From the NCBI GenBank assembly GCA_965178125.1, contig OZ237741.1, positions 744,001 to 808,000 on the forward strand: 64,000 bases of DNA. Reading direction: 5' to 3'. Source of the DNA: Bilabrum cf. latius. Lineage: Eukaryota; Bigyra: Bicosoecida; Bigyra; Bicosoecida. A program made the position numbers and the translations under genes. This document shows, piece by piece, positions 48,627 to 61,700 of the stretch. The notes beneath the pieces were generated by a model, which was not told where the DNA came from, ran no database searches, and worked only from the letters and a program-made list of their open reading frames with translations. Every line of letters starts with the position of its first letter. The first letter of the stretch is position 1.

Positions 48627-51600
48627 TCAGGACTAGCCCCCCATTGCACTGCGACTGCTTGTCCTAGCCAACGGAGACGACGCTGCTGGCTTCGTGCTCC
48701 CGTCCGCCGCCATCTTTGAAGCTGCCGTCTGCGCTGGCCCGTCACGCCGAGCCGAATCAGACTTCTCCGGGGTCGAGAATGCAGCGGCTCGCTCCGCTTG
48801 TTTGGCCGTCTTGGGGTGGGAAGCTTCCCACTGCTAGATGAGCCGGATGGTCGCGAGGCTCTCGGCTGACTTGTCTTTGAAGCGCTCCGCTAGGTCGAGA
48901 GATGTGCGCCCCGCCGCATCCAGCGCGTAGGCATCTGCGCCCCTGTGCAGCAGCAGGTCGCACATTGGTGCCCTCATTCCCAGCGCAGCCTGGTGCAGGG
49001 CGGTGAGCAGGTGTGAGTCTGTCCTGTTAGGAGAGACGCCCTGTTGAATCAGCCAGGCGGCAACATCCATGCTGCCCCGCCGAGCCGCATAATGCAGGCA
49101 GTTGCGACCATCGCTGTCGCCTGCTGTCAACTCTGCCCCAGCCTCCACCAGCACCTGCACGGAAGACAGCGACCCGCCCCTCGCGGCGTAGTGCAAGGGC
49201 GTGCGGCCCATCTTGTCCCTAACCAGCATGGCTTGCTTTCTGGCGTCATCCGAGGGCAGCGATTCCAAGAATTGCTGCACGGCACCCACCCTACCCTTCT
49301 CCGCGTCTTTACAGAGCTGCACGTTCGCGCGGTTCTTGGGCTCAGCCGGAGCCGGCTTCGGTGCCTCGGACTAAAAGCCCCTGCCGAGCATAGACAGGAA
49401 CCCGAACAGCCCACCGGACTGCTGCGGCTTGTGTGACCCACCGGGAGTGCTCGGGCCTCCCGCCTGCCCAGTCCTAAGCGCTGCCGCCCTGCGCATGCCC
49501 CCGCCTCCTCGGATGGTGCGTTTCTTCTGCAAGCCTCGCTTCGAGCCGCCGATGAGGGACATGTCGCCAGACATCACGGCCTGAGCCATCTTGTTCGTGA
49601 GCTCGAAGATCCTGTTCTCGTACTAGGAGTTGAGCGCCGTGACCTGCTGCAGCTCATCCGTGATGGATCGAAGCGCGGCCTTCTGTGCATCCACGGTTCT
49701 GGCTAGGTGAAGCACCTGCCGAGCGCTCTCATGCTGGTCATCGGGCAGCTCTATCTGAACCCTGACTCTGATCCACTTCCTGCGCCGCACGGCATTGGCC
49801 CCTCCCCTCGCCTTCTCGGGCGTGGCGAGTCGAGCAGGCTCCGGCTCCACCGTGGAGGCAACGCCGCTGCGCATGCTATCGAAACTCGGTGCGAATTCCC
49901 ACCCGTGCTTGTCCGTCCTCCTGACTCCCGGGCTGCTCGGCTCCACTTCCTGGTCATCAAGGCTGGTCGCTTGCACCGTCTTGTTCCTCCTCTCGCTGCC
50001 CTTCTCAACAATCCACTCGCAGAGCCAGTGCCAGCCATCGGGCAGCTCCACGTCGTCTCGCTCCATGGCAGACCCGGGCGATTCGGCTGCCAAGGCGTCC
50101 TTGTCGTCTCCACTGCCTGCCGCCTGCTCCCACGGATGACCATCGCCTGGTGCCAGGTCGGACACCCACTTCCCGTCGGGCCCCATTCGCTGCTTCTCCC
50201 ACATGGCGACCTTGTGCCTGCTCTTGACCATGGCCCCCGCCGCCTCGGTCGATAGGTTGGGTGACGACGGTCGGCTTGACTGAGCCGTACTGGATCCGCT
50301 GGAGCCAGCCGTCCCGGGCGCCGAGTTACCCGCAGCTGCGACGCTGGCGGCCGCATCTGCCGCTGCCTTGCGAGCAGCCTCCGCCTCGGCTGCTTCCTCT
50401 TCCTGCTTTCGCTTTTCTTCAGTCAGGCGGCTGATCTGGGCTTGGGCCTGCTCGAGCTCCGAGCGGAGGTCCTCGTTGGACTGCTTGGCGTTGCGGTATG
50501 TCTCTCGCAGCACGTCCATCTCTTGCTCCAGCTCCTGCAGCTGGGCTTTGGTCTCGGCTGCGGACTTCGCAGCGGATTCCGCCTGTTCTTTAGCCTGCTG
50601 CATAGCTGCTTGCGCGTCTGCGGCTGCAGCAGCGTGTGCCGCTGCTTCGGCAGCCGCAGCTGCGATCGCTTGGCGGCCGCTTTCCTTCCTGTCGACTTCA
50701 TCACTACCCGAAGCACCATCGGCGTCCTCGCCTTCCGCCCCCTTCTACTGCTTCTCCTTCTAGAGCTTCTCCTTCGCTTCCGCCTCCGCAGCCAGTTTCT
50801 CCGCTGCCTCTCTCGCTTCCTTTGCCAGCCTCTCTCTGTCCTCCCTTTCCTACAGCCGCATCTGTTCCAGCTTCTCGATGAGCTTCTCCCTCTCGTCTGC
50901 TTGTTCCTTGAACTTAGAGCTCTCTGCCTAGGACTCTTCCAGCTTCTTCCTCGTCTCCTTGATCTCCTTGGAGGCCTCTTTCAGGAGGTCCGTCATCATC
51001 TTGACGTGCTTGGTCAGGCTCTGGCTCTTGGCCTTGTATGCACCCATGTCCTCCTTCAACTTGGCTACCTCTTCCTCTGAGACAGACCTGCCCACTGCAT
51101 CTGACGCAGCGGATGCAGCGCCCCCACCGGTGCTTGATGGGTCTGCCGCCGCTGCATCGGCCTTGCCTTCGCCCGCAGCTGCGCTGCCTCCACCGCTGCC
51201 CACTGCGGCAGTGCTCTCATCAGCTGGGGCGGCGCTCGACGAGCCGCCTCCTGCTTTGCCAATCGCTGCCTTTACCTCTGCCTCCGCGGCGTCAGATGCC
51301 TTCTCTGCATCCTCCTCCTCTTCGTCCTCACCGCCGCTTTCCTCAAGCTTGCCAACGGATCGCAGCAAGTCACGAGTGGCCGGTTCGTCCAGCTTGAGAT
51401 CAATCGTATCAACGTCTGCCTTTTTCAGGGCCGGCACATCGAGCCCGCCAGTCACGGCGCCGACCCACCGACCCTCCCTGTCAAGCAGCGAGGACAGCAT
51501 TGGCGCTCGACTGGCCGCCTCCGCTTCTAGCTTTGCGATGATTCTCTTCATTTCCTCGGGACTGCGCTCTCGGTTGACCTTGGCCTTGTTCTTGATCGAC

Positions 51601-52760
51601 TTGGCTCGCTTACCGAACCGCAAAGTCGACAGGCTCTCCATCTCGTTGTACGAGGAGGGCGAGCAGCAGATGATCAGGCTGGTCCGACTATTGCCGCCGA
51701 TGGACTCCTGCAGGACGCGTGTCAGCTTCGAGTCGCGGTAGGGGATGTGGGAGCTCCGCCCGTCTGTGAGGGCGTTGATCACATTGCCCAGGGCACTGAG
51801 GCTCCTGTTAATGTTCTGGGCCTCCTCCATCTGCTTGCCGGTGACGCCCGTCTTCTTGGCCATCTCACTGCCGGCCAGGTCGACAAGCACGAGCCTTGAT
51901 CTCTTGACCTCGCCCGACTCCGTGTTGGTCTGCGTGATGTTAATGCTGAACAGGCTGTGGGACCTGCTGCTGCCTTCGTTCATCCCCGTCGCGGCAACTG
52001 CCCTGTTGGAGTCCCCCTGCTGCATCACCATGAGCATCTCTTCGGCCGAAATCACAGAGACGGTGGTTGCGTCTTGCACGTAGACGCCGAGCTTCGGATC
52101 CTCGCGGACCGGCAGGTTGGTCTTACTAGAATCCAGAAGATCGCGGATTTTTTCGAGGTAGATCTCCACAAAGCTGCACTCGACGCTGAACTCGATACTC
52201 TCATCGGCCTCCATCGCATGCGTGAAGACGTCCTGAGCCACGCGAGGGATGACACCCTGCATGTCTGAATCCGAAGTATCTGGACCAGACATTGTGTGGC
52301 TCTTGCCTGCTCCCGTTTGACCGTACGCAAGCACGCAGCCATTGTAGCCTTGAAATACAGCATCGACCACAGGTTTGGCTGAAGAAGCATACACGTCCAG
52401 CTATGTTGACTCAGATGGGAACACTCGGTCAAAATTGAACTTATACTAGGCCTTGTCCAGTGTCTGCAATACATTAAAGTAGCATCTCGCTGTGTCCGGG
52501 TGTGCACGAACCGTTGCAGATCGCGGAGACGTTGGTCGATCAAATCAAAAACTCACATTCAGGACCACTTGCTGGTGATTTCCCTTCGGCATGTAGACGC
52601 ATGTCTTTGCAGATAACTTCAATTCTTTTTTGTTCAATGGCCTGAATCGGCAAGTCACGGCAATACGATCGCCGATGCCAGCTTTGCTTGGTGTTCCGTC
52701 GCCGCTGTCCTCTCCCATTGGCTTGCGCGGAGTCGAGCTCCCTGCGCCTGACGCCGCCAT
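48627..52760 (-). CDS. Kinesin motor fused to coiled coil, DysF and ankyrin domains
   Basis: Plus-end microtubule motor. Exon 1 52760-52557, 93-bp GT-AG intron, exon 2 52463-48627, 1,346 residues, TGA stop. Motor domain (residues about 25-395): P-loop GQTGAGKSHTM, switch I NEGSSRSHS, switch II LVDLAGSE, neck-side TLRFGKRAKSIKN. TAGs 52446 and 52401 lie in the motor; the second is the family Gln before VY. A long, partly alanine-rich coiled coil follows, then a DysF-like domain (DGWHWLCEW, HGWEFAPSF, VRRRKWIRVR) around 49770-50080, then four or five ankyrin repeats (48840-49250). The motor is closest to kinesin-1. DysF and ankyrin probably hold membrane cargo. The joins are continuous in frame apart from TAGs, so this is one protein rather than neighbouring genes. 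Confidence 0.88.
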
Positions 52761-52942
52761 ATATTACTCTACCTTACACGATGGCTGCAGCAATTAGCGG
52801 AAGGTGTCCTTGCGGGCGATGATTTGATTGTTTCTTATTTATTCCAAACATCCAAATGTACACTCAACAATAATAGACAGGCAAGTGCACCGCATTGCCA
52901 CATGCAACCTAGACGGGACACAATTCCCCACCTTCTAATGAT

Positions 52943-55585
52943 ATGTTGCCGTCTGCCGGTTTCCTACCGCTACTAAAGCCTCGGGGGTTGACTTCGCGCG
53001 CGCTGCTCAACCAGGCAATCAGGTAGCTTCGGCTTCGCGAATGTCGCATCAAACTGGGTCATACTGGGACGCTAGATGCATTCGCTGAAGGTTTACTCGT
53101 AGCTGCGGTGGGCCATGGAACGAAACAGATTGATTCCATCAATCTTGGTGGTGCGGCAGGCAAGGAGTACCTTGCGACGGTGCGGCTTGGGATTCGGACT
53201 TCAACCGATGACGTGTGCGGGGACACGTTGATGCACACACCTGTCCAGGGAATTTCTGAGAGCGATATTTCGTCTGCTTTGTCAGAAATAGGCAATGGTT
53301 TCGTTTTCTAGGAGCCGCCTAAATTTTCTGCCCTGAAAGTGAAAGGCGAGCGGGCGTACAACTTGGCAAGGGCCGGCAAACAGCTGCCCGAGTCGATGGA
53401 GAAGCGCCGCGTGCTCATCGAAAATATCGCCGTGCTTGACTACACTTCTCCTGGTTCATCGCACTCGAGCGTTCCACCGCTAGAGCAGTGGGAGGCGGAG
53501 TGTCGGACCCAGCTGGAGGCCACCAAGGGCAAGCTGTGCCCCGGCGTGGCCGCTTCGTTCGGGGAACAGTCTGGTTGCATGGATGCGGTGCTGCGGGTCC
53601 AATGCGGGCGGGGCGTGTACGTGCGATCGATTGCAAGGGATATTGGGGAGATTTTAGGCGTCGGTGGGTGCTTGGTTCGGCTGGTCCGGACGAAGTCTGA
53701 CGGTTTCAGCCTATCCGATGCGGTGCGGCTGGACGACTTGTCGAGTACAGACACGATGTTCGAGGCAATGGCACCACCGGGACTTCCTTTCTTACACTCA
53801 TCAAAAGCGTCTACGAGTGTAGATGTTGATGATAATGCTGCCATTCTGGAGCTGCTTGGGCGTCCGTAGCACCCCTCGAGTAGCTCTGCCGATATTGCTG
53901 GGCCTTCCGAGTATGTGGCGCTGTACGATGAGGCGAGCATATCTTAGCGGGTGACGACTGGCTATCATGCAACGAGGCATGCGTCGTATGGGCTCCGCGT
54001 GCAGCAGATGCGCGATGCAGGTGCAGGTGCAGGTGCAGGTGCAGGTGCAGGTGCAGGTGCAGGTGCAGGTGCAGGCGCAGGTGCAGGTGCAGGTGCAGGT
54101 GCAGGTGCAGGCGCAGGCGCAGGTGCAGGTGCAGGTGCAGGCGCGAGCAGCTAGTCAGCGGACAACAGTGGCAGTTGTCATGTGACGAGTGGGATCGTGA
54201 TACCGCTTCGGGTACACCGCGTGGTGGCTCCACTCTTGAATCCCAACAATGGAATGTGGTCGGCCTCCGCTGCGGGCCAGACCTTACAGCAAGCAAAGCG
54301 TAGTACCGCCTCTAGCTCTGAAGATGGCATGGACCAGCTATAGCTCATGGACGAATGTACGGAACGACGACGCAAGCTGTTTAGATTGATGTCTCGCGGT
54401 CGTATCAAGCAGAGCGGGCTGGTGGGCCTGGTGCAGCAAGGGCAGGAGCAGGTCAGCATGGTTTCATCCTTCTTGTAGCAGCTGCCAAAGCACAGCAAGA
54501 AGGATGGTGCGGGTGATGGGGGCAAGTCTGGCACACGTGTCCGTCGCAGTGAGGGTAGCAGCGCAGGTGGCTGCGCATCGAAGCCTGTACCCATCTTTGG
54601 GAGATTTCAAGCTCAAAGTTTGGGCGATGGCAATGGCGATGATGCCTCGCCTAGCAAGCCTAGTGAAGATGGGGCAGATGAGCCCACGCTCCGGTTGCTC
54701 GCATCGTCCACGACGGAAATGCATCGATTGGCTTGGGGAGCCCAGCAAGTGATCGAGCGCAAGCTGGCGAAGTTTCTCAAGCCGCACGCCGGCCAGGACG
54801 GTAGCAAGCCGGGGCCCGCCGGAGCGCCTGCTCCGGAAGACGTGGCCACCAGCGTTGCGGAGTCTTTGCACGCTGTCGTGATGCGAGTAGTGATGTAGGG
54901 CATTGCAGCAGGCGTGCATGTGCCTGACTCTGGTGTCAGTGATGGCGGTGACGGCTGTGCAGAGACGGACGAAAATAGCCTGGAAGCGCAGGGAGCGTGC
55001 CCCTTACTTCCAACAGATGAGATAGTGATGAAAGCGCTTCCAATCGCTGGGTTGGATCGAGACTCTGAGCTCACGTGGAGCTTGCTCAAGCGTGCAGATG
55101 CATCAGTGAGCCGTGCTATCGTGGAGGTGAACAGCCGGTGGAGGCGAGGCTTCGGAGGCAGTCTGGCGGATGCAACTCGTTACCCCCTCCTGGCAGTAGG
55201 GGTGCACGAGCTATAGCCTGGGGAGAATGAATGTGGCTCGAGTGCGGAGTTAGACGAGTTGCGTCTGGCGCACCTGTCGGGACAGCTGGGTGCAGCGGGG
55301 CAGTGGGTCAGCCCGCAGCAAGCTAGGATGCACCGGCGAGGCAAGGGCAAGGGCAAGGGACGGAAGGGCGCGGCATTGCGCAGGGCAGGCAAGAACTCGG
55401 ATTTGGTGCTAGGCGATGGGGAAGAGCCCCTAGCGGCTGCACTGTGGGCCTGGCTGCATGCACCGCTCAAGGAGGCCATCGGCACGGTAGCTGGCATGGC
55501 GGGACATCTAGCGCAGCTGGAGTATAGCGAGGGCGTGCGCCGAGCAAAGTTGATGGAAAGGCTGAAGGCTGATGCGAAGCCGTGA
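52943..55585 (+). CDS. TruB-family tRNA pseudouridine synthase with long tail
   Basis: Converts U55 of tRNA to pseudouridine (bacterial TruB, yeast Pus4). 880 residues, one frame. The core is complete: KPRGLTSRALLN, the catalytic Asp in GHTGTLDAFAEGLL, Q-EPPKFSALKVKGERAYNLAR where Q is TAG 53309, and GRGVYVRSIARDIGEILGVG. Another TAG at 53024 lies in the N-terminal motif. From about residue 300 the protein continues in the same frame for 590 residues: a (GA)n tract, basic and Gly-rich segments and no recognised domain. TGA stop. The divergent neighbour is the kinesin (182 bp). The tail could be a second gene only if an unseen boundary exists; none is visible. Confidence 0.87.
54017..54144 (+). 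repeat. GCAGGT hexanucleotide repeat, about 21 units
   Basis: Near-perfect GCAGGT array with a few GCAGGC units, coding for alternating Gly-Ala inside the TruB tail. A tract of this kind is prone to length change, but multiples of six keep the frame. Confidence 0.95.
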
Positions 55586-55752
55586 TGCTATAGTTCAGCA
55601 GCTGAACTGAAGGTGTGTTGTCTGCTTCGTTTTCGGACCTTTCCCGGTGCATTTAAACCGGAAACCGTTTCATGACGACGAAGACGCGAAAGAACAGCAG
55701 TTGTGTCTCATTCGTCCAAGGCTATTGTCTCGGATAGGTAGTTATTTAAGAT

Positions 55753-58700
55753 ATGGAAGAAGCTGCAAGGGTGCGCCGAGAGGCAGTCCAGCAGCAATGC
55801 AACGACATAATGCAAGAATCTCAGCAAAGCAAGGCGCGGCTGGATGGATTCATTGAAGCCATTAACAGGATGTTTAACGTGTGGCGATAGAATCTAGAAG
55901 TACTCGCAGCATCTCCAGCTGATACCACTGCCTCAGCAACTATGCTGAGCACATCAATGGCTGGCGGAATACAGCAGATCGGCCAGCGAGTCCCAGCCGA
56001 GAAAACTATTCTCGATGACATGGAAAATCGGCTTCGGATCCTCTTAACCCAACCTGGGGCCGTAGCAAGTGACTCGCTATCTGGGGCATTTGTTGATACA
56101 TCTAGCTCAACGTCAACGATTGGCGCACTGCAAGATTCACAAGCACTCGCGGCCAGGACTAGAGCGGCCGCAGAGGCGAGGCGCAAGGGCAAAGACTCCA
56201 ACGAGCTGTTGCAGTCGAATGTTGATAAAGCTCGCAATACATTGGATAGTGCCTGGGAGTCATTTAGATGCTATAAAAAGCTTGTCGATGCGGTGAAAGA
56301 GGATCCATCCCGCCCACCACCGATACCAGACGCAGAGGATACTACTGCGAAGTCAAACTCTGCAGCAAGCGGGGCCCCAGTTTCACCGTCATCTGCATCA
56401 GATCAAGAGGTTGCTCCAGCAGGCGCCTCCTCTGCAGGAAGCGCGCTGGCAGAGGGCGCAGCCGGGACACAGGCGGGTGGTGCTGGCACTTCCGCCGCAG
56501 AGCAAGCTGTCGCCGCCAAAGAAGAGATCCAGCGGCAGCTGCTGCGTGCTTCCGTGTAGTCTAAAGGAGTGGAGGTTCGAGAGCGTATCGCAGCAGCCAG
56601 GGCTCGTCGGATGGAGCGCAAGGCAGAACGGATCGAGCGCAAGGCGGCCAGATAGGCGGTGAAGACGTGCACCACGATGCCGACGGTGGCGGGTGCAGGA
56701 CTCGAGGGAACCGAAATGCCCGCTGCTGCAGCGACAGCACGATCAGAAGCTGCCTCAAGCTTGGCACCAGCGCCAGCATCGGCTCCCGCTCCCGCTCCCG
56801 CTCCCGCTCCCGCTCCCGCTCCCTCAGCGGCTTCCTTTGCCTCGACCAGCCCCGCAGACGAGGCGCTGGGAACCGCGGTGCAAGAGGCCGGAGCTCTGGG
56901 AGCCTATGGGGTGATCGATGAGTCACCTGCACAGAGTACTCCTGGGCCCACGGTGGCAGAGGCCTACGGCAGCATCGATGGTGGAGAAGGAGCGGCGCAA
57001 GGCGGGGCGTCCTCATCCGGCGCAGCAACTTCGCATGGAGGAGTGGTCGGCGCAGCGACGTACGAGCCACTGGTTGGTGCCGAGGCCGGTATTCAAGAGC
57101 ATCCTGTGAAAGGCATGACATCGGCTGGGATCAGCTATGCCTACGAAGTCTTCGAGGAGGAGGACCCCACGGTGCTGCGGAAAGCTCCTGATGACCCGGT
57201 AGCAGCTGTTGCTGTATCACGCGGACAGGCCGCCAAGGTCGCGAGCGGGTACGATGACGCTATTGATGACCCCAGTGATTCAGCTGTAGTACAGGCGGGT
57301 GCTGTGCGAGTCGGTGGGTATGACGCAATCGACATCATTGACGGCAGCGTGCAGCATGCTGGCCTCTCGTCTGCTCGTGCATGCGACCCTATCCCATCCG
57401 CAGCTAAAGCAGACCCCTCATCCGGTTCCGGTCCTTCTGCAGATTCAACTCCATCGAGAGCAGTCGGTGCATCGCAAGGCCGGGAGGGTTTCAACGAGAA
57501 ATGGTAGAGGGTGATCGACAGGGATGTCACCACACCCGCAGAGCAGCTGGCGCAGGCAGTCGACTTGCACAAGCTCGCGGTGAGCTTCACGGACCGGGCG
57601 CGATTTCTAGCAGAGCTCATCGCTGCGGAGCGCACCATGTACGAGGACCAGAGGAGCATCAGGGCGCTGAATGTTGGTGGTGTGGCTGGAGGTGACAAGC
57701 ACCTAGTTGGGTCCGTGTTCATCAAGTATGCGGTGGACAGCGATGGCCTCTATGGAGGTGATGCTCCTGCTCAGAAGAGCGCTGCTCACGAGTTGAAGGG
57801 CCTGCGAGCCATTCGAACTGCAGTGGCCAGGTCGCAGCGAGCCTAGCCCGGAACTGCAGAGTGGGAGCACCCCGACTGCCAAGGCAAGCGCACGGGCAGG
57901 CGAAACCTGGCCAAGGAGCTGCACGTGCCGCTGTTCGCGCTGGTAGATTTTGCGGGGCACCGGCTCGTTGCTACTGCGCTGCTGCCGGTGGGCAAAAACA
58001 CTCTCGTCTACGGCTCTGCAGATGCCGGCCGCACCGTCCACAGCGATGATCCAGTGGCTGCAGATGCCATGCAGCAGGCAGGCTCACTGCTCGGGCTGAA
58101 GCCGCACGTTGTCGGGAGCGGGGTCGGACAACTCGGAGCCAAAGAGCTGGCTGCGTGCTGTGACATTGAGGTGCACAAGGGCAAGGATGACAGGCTGTAC
58201 GTGCTCGACACAGCTCGCCTTCTGCCCCCCGAGGAGCCCCACAGGGAAGTGTCGAGTGTGGTCGTGCCGAGCGATCCCTGGCGGTCTCTCGCCTAGCATC
58301 GCGGGCACAGGACCACAAGGATGCAAGTCGCAGCGCAGGCACTCGCCGACTCTGCAGACCCCGTGGAAGACGATGATGACTTTGGGCTCAGCGAAAGCAC
58401 CAGCGAGCCGAAGATGCCCATGATACAGGCGTACAAAATGACTGGCAGGTGGTCCGGCGTCACTTTGCTCCGCCAGGGCACGGGCGGGAAGCCCAACCAT
58501 CGTCTGACTGACATTCTCGCCAACTAGCCCGCATGGCATGCCACCGCTCGCCGCCTCATTGCGAATGGCCGGGTCCAGGAGTCCGACATTTTTGCTCCTC
58601 CGGGTGCCAAGATTGGGCAGTACCCCGCTGGCGGCATGGTGACTGGGAGCGCGGTGCTCGTGGGCAGCGACGACAAGGCAAGGCACCTGGTACGGCTGAT

Positions 58701-61700
58701 TCGGGAGGAGGCGCTGCGGGTGTGGACGAGGCCAATCTCGTCGGATGCATTCACCGGGTTTGGCATCCACAACCACAGGATTCACAACGCCGAGGCTCGG
58801 GGCCTATCGCAAGCCCTCATTGAGGAAAGGATCCCTGTCTTCGCGAATGAGCTGGCCACCCACAAGAAGGACGTGACCAATGGCAGGCAGCTTGTCGACC
58901 TCATGCATGCTGCTGGGCTGAACGTGCGCTGGATCGCTCTCGTGTATATGGCAACGATGGTAAACGTCAAGAGGCTGAGGCAGAGCTCGTCATCGTTGTC
59001 CAGCGATGGGTTCGTGGCGAATCTTCTCTTGACTGAGATGATCTCGCGCTCGATCAAATTAATCATTCGAGATGTAATGCGAGAAGCATTGCCCAAGGCA
59101 GTAGCGCCTGCCACTTCTGCTGGCGATGCACCGCCAAGCCTACGTCGGCATGTCTCCATGAATACATAGGCTGGGCACTGCCAGACTCGTCTGCAGGAAG
59201 TCATTTGTGAGGTACTCAACGACGTCTTTGGCAACAGCGAGCGATCACTAAGCATGTGGACCTCCTAGCTCAAGGCCCAGATGATGCTGCGCTTCGGCTC
59301 CTACCGTATGCCTTCGCATTGGTTTCATGACGGCTCCATGGCTCGGTACGGCGAGACGATTTTCTTCTCTTCGCAGCATTCCCACCCGCATGACGACATG
59401 CGTGGCAGGGTGCTGCTGCCAGCCCTGCTTGGCTCCACAATGCGTGCCACTGGCGTCGCGCTGAAGCCAGCTATATACGCAAGGGCGATCCAAGATCCTG
59501 GTGCGTTCTTCTCGAGACCGACCCCTTTTACGCTGGATGATTTCGACTGCGTTTCTTCCAAGTCAAAGTCTATTCAAACGGCAGACAGTGTGCTCGAGGC
59601 TCTCAAGGCGGTCACCGGTGTCACCAATACTCTCAGCGAGGACATCAGTACCGCTAGCTCCGGCACCAACGTGCCTGCGCTTAAGTCGCTGATGGCTCAG
59701 ACAGGCGCAAAACTCAACATGCGGGATGAAGGGGACAAAATGCTTGCACAAATTCCCATGCCATACACCGTGAAGCCGTCCGTGTCGGCCAAAGAACTTG
59801 CCGCTGATGCTCCCATCGAGAAGCCGACATCTGCCGCTGGTGGCCAGCTGCCCGAGTCGGAAGCGCCAGCTTGGCAGCAGTACAGCCATATGTGCTAGGA
59901 TGTGTTTGGCTCAGAGTCGCAGGAGGCAGTGGCTGCCGGGCTGCGTCACTCTGAGGAGCTCTTCAGAGAGGGCCGGTCGATGGCCGCATGTGCCGTGGCT
60001 GAAAGGGCGGCTGCACCCGTGCTCAGCAACCCCAGTGCACCAACCGAGAGTGTAGTATCTATTTTGGCCTGGATTGCTCGGTGCAAAGAGCAGTCTTGCC
60101 TGCTGGGCGATGCACTCGAACGCTACCAGCATGCGCTGTGGCGGCTCCGATGCGAGTACGGGACCGGTTCAGTCAAGCAACAGCACTCAGTCAAGGAGAA
60201 ACAGATGACCCCAGATCCCAGCGATATCCCAGAAGAGTACAGGGATAAGTCATTTGATATTCACAAGTATTATGCCGAAGCGCAGCAGTTGAAAGATGAA
60301 GCGTAGAAGGGGCTGACCCCGCGCGATCCCCGGTGGAAGAACGCCATTGTCAAGCTGCAAGAAGACATGGCAATGATCAAGGAGAGACAACGGAATTTTA
60401 TGGTGACGCAAAAGCATATTAAACCCAGGGAGCACGCCGCGACGACGGGGTTTATGGCGCATCCCGCGCAGCAGGTCCTGGTAGAGTCGGTGGTTCGACT
60501 GTATCTTAAGGCTGGCCTCCTCTCGCAGCACCAGGCAAACGCCAACAAGTACAAGTTTGCGCTCAGCAAGCTTCCATCCCCTATAGACAAGCAGGTGCTA
60601 GGAATCGTGTACCAGGTTCCCCACGAGCTCATGCGAGCTGCCCTTCCGCTGAGCGCTCTGGAGGTGAGGGTCTTTGACACGCCTAGAGCCGCGTACAATC
60701 ACAGGGGTCCGAGACCAAAATGGCACGACGGGGACACGTACAGCAGCATTATGGTGATCAACGCGGCCAAGAGCCGCGGCGTGGATCCTGTGATCCAGCC
60801 CGCCAGTGCGGCCCCGCTGAGCGCCAGAGATGCTACAATTCGAGCGTAGCGCCAGCACCCTGTGTTCGGAGCCATCGAGGCTGGCACGCATGACCTTCCG
60901 TGCCAGGAGCGTACCGTCCTTGAACTGAAGCGGCGCCTAGATATGGCTGGACCAGATTTGCTAGAACGCATGGCAAGCCGCCCGCTGAGCTCATGGAACC
61001 TGGCCTCCAAGATCACCTCAAGCAAACTTGAAACGATCAGGCGCGCTGGCAAAAGCTCAGCTACAACGAGTGAGTATGTGGACAGCAGAGCCAGAGCGCA
61101 ATGGATCTTCAGCGTGGCTCCTCTATTGGTACCATCGTGCATGATCATGCGGCAGCCGCTCCCACAACCACGCGCCTCTCAGCCGCCGAGCCTACAGCGT
61201 GACGCCTCCCACGGGGAGGACGTTTCCCACGTTGGATTCCCCGCCAGTAGAGAGGAGCAGCCAGATGTCAGTACCAGCGAAGATGCTCAGCACCCACAGG
61301 TTGCACAGGATCGTTCCTCACAGGCTGTTCCACTGCTAGACCCAACTCAGTTCGTAGAGCTGCCTCGCTCTGCACCACCGGCACCACTGCCGCCGGTAGC
61401 ACCATCACCATCAGCCCAACAGTCCCCATTCGGCGGTCAGGTAGCGCCGAACCAACTGCCTGGTGTCCCTGATGAGCCTGCCAGCGGTGCCGGCACTTCG
61501 GCGGCGTCCTCAGGGTAGGATGCCGCCAGGTTGGTCGAGTCCAATAGATCGCATGGTATAGCCACTCCGGGACTCCCGAGCTCGGCGGCCCCGCCTCCTG
61601 TGGGTCAGACACCGCCGACAGCGGCCCAGAAGATGATCGCGGAGCGACGGCAGGCTGTCCTGGCAAAGGTAGCCGAGCAGAAGAGAAAGGTAGCCGCGGC

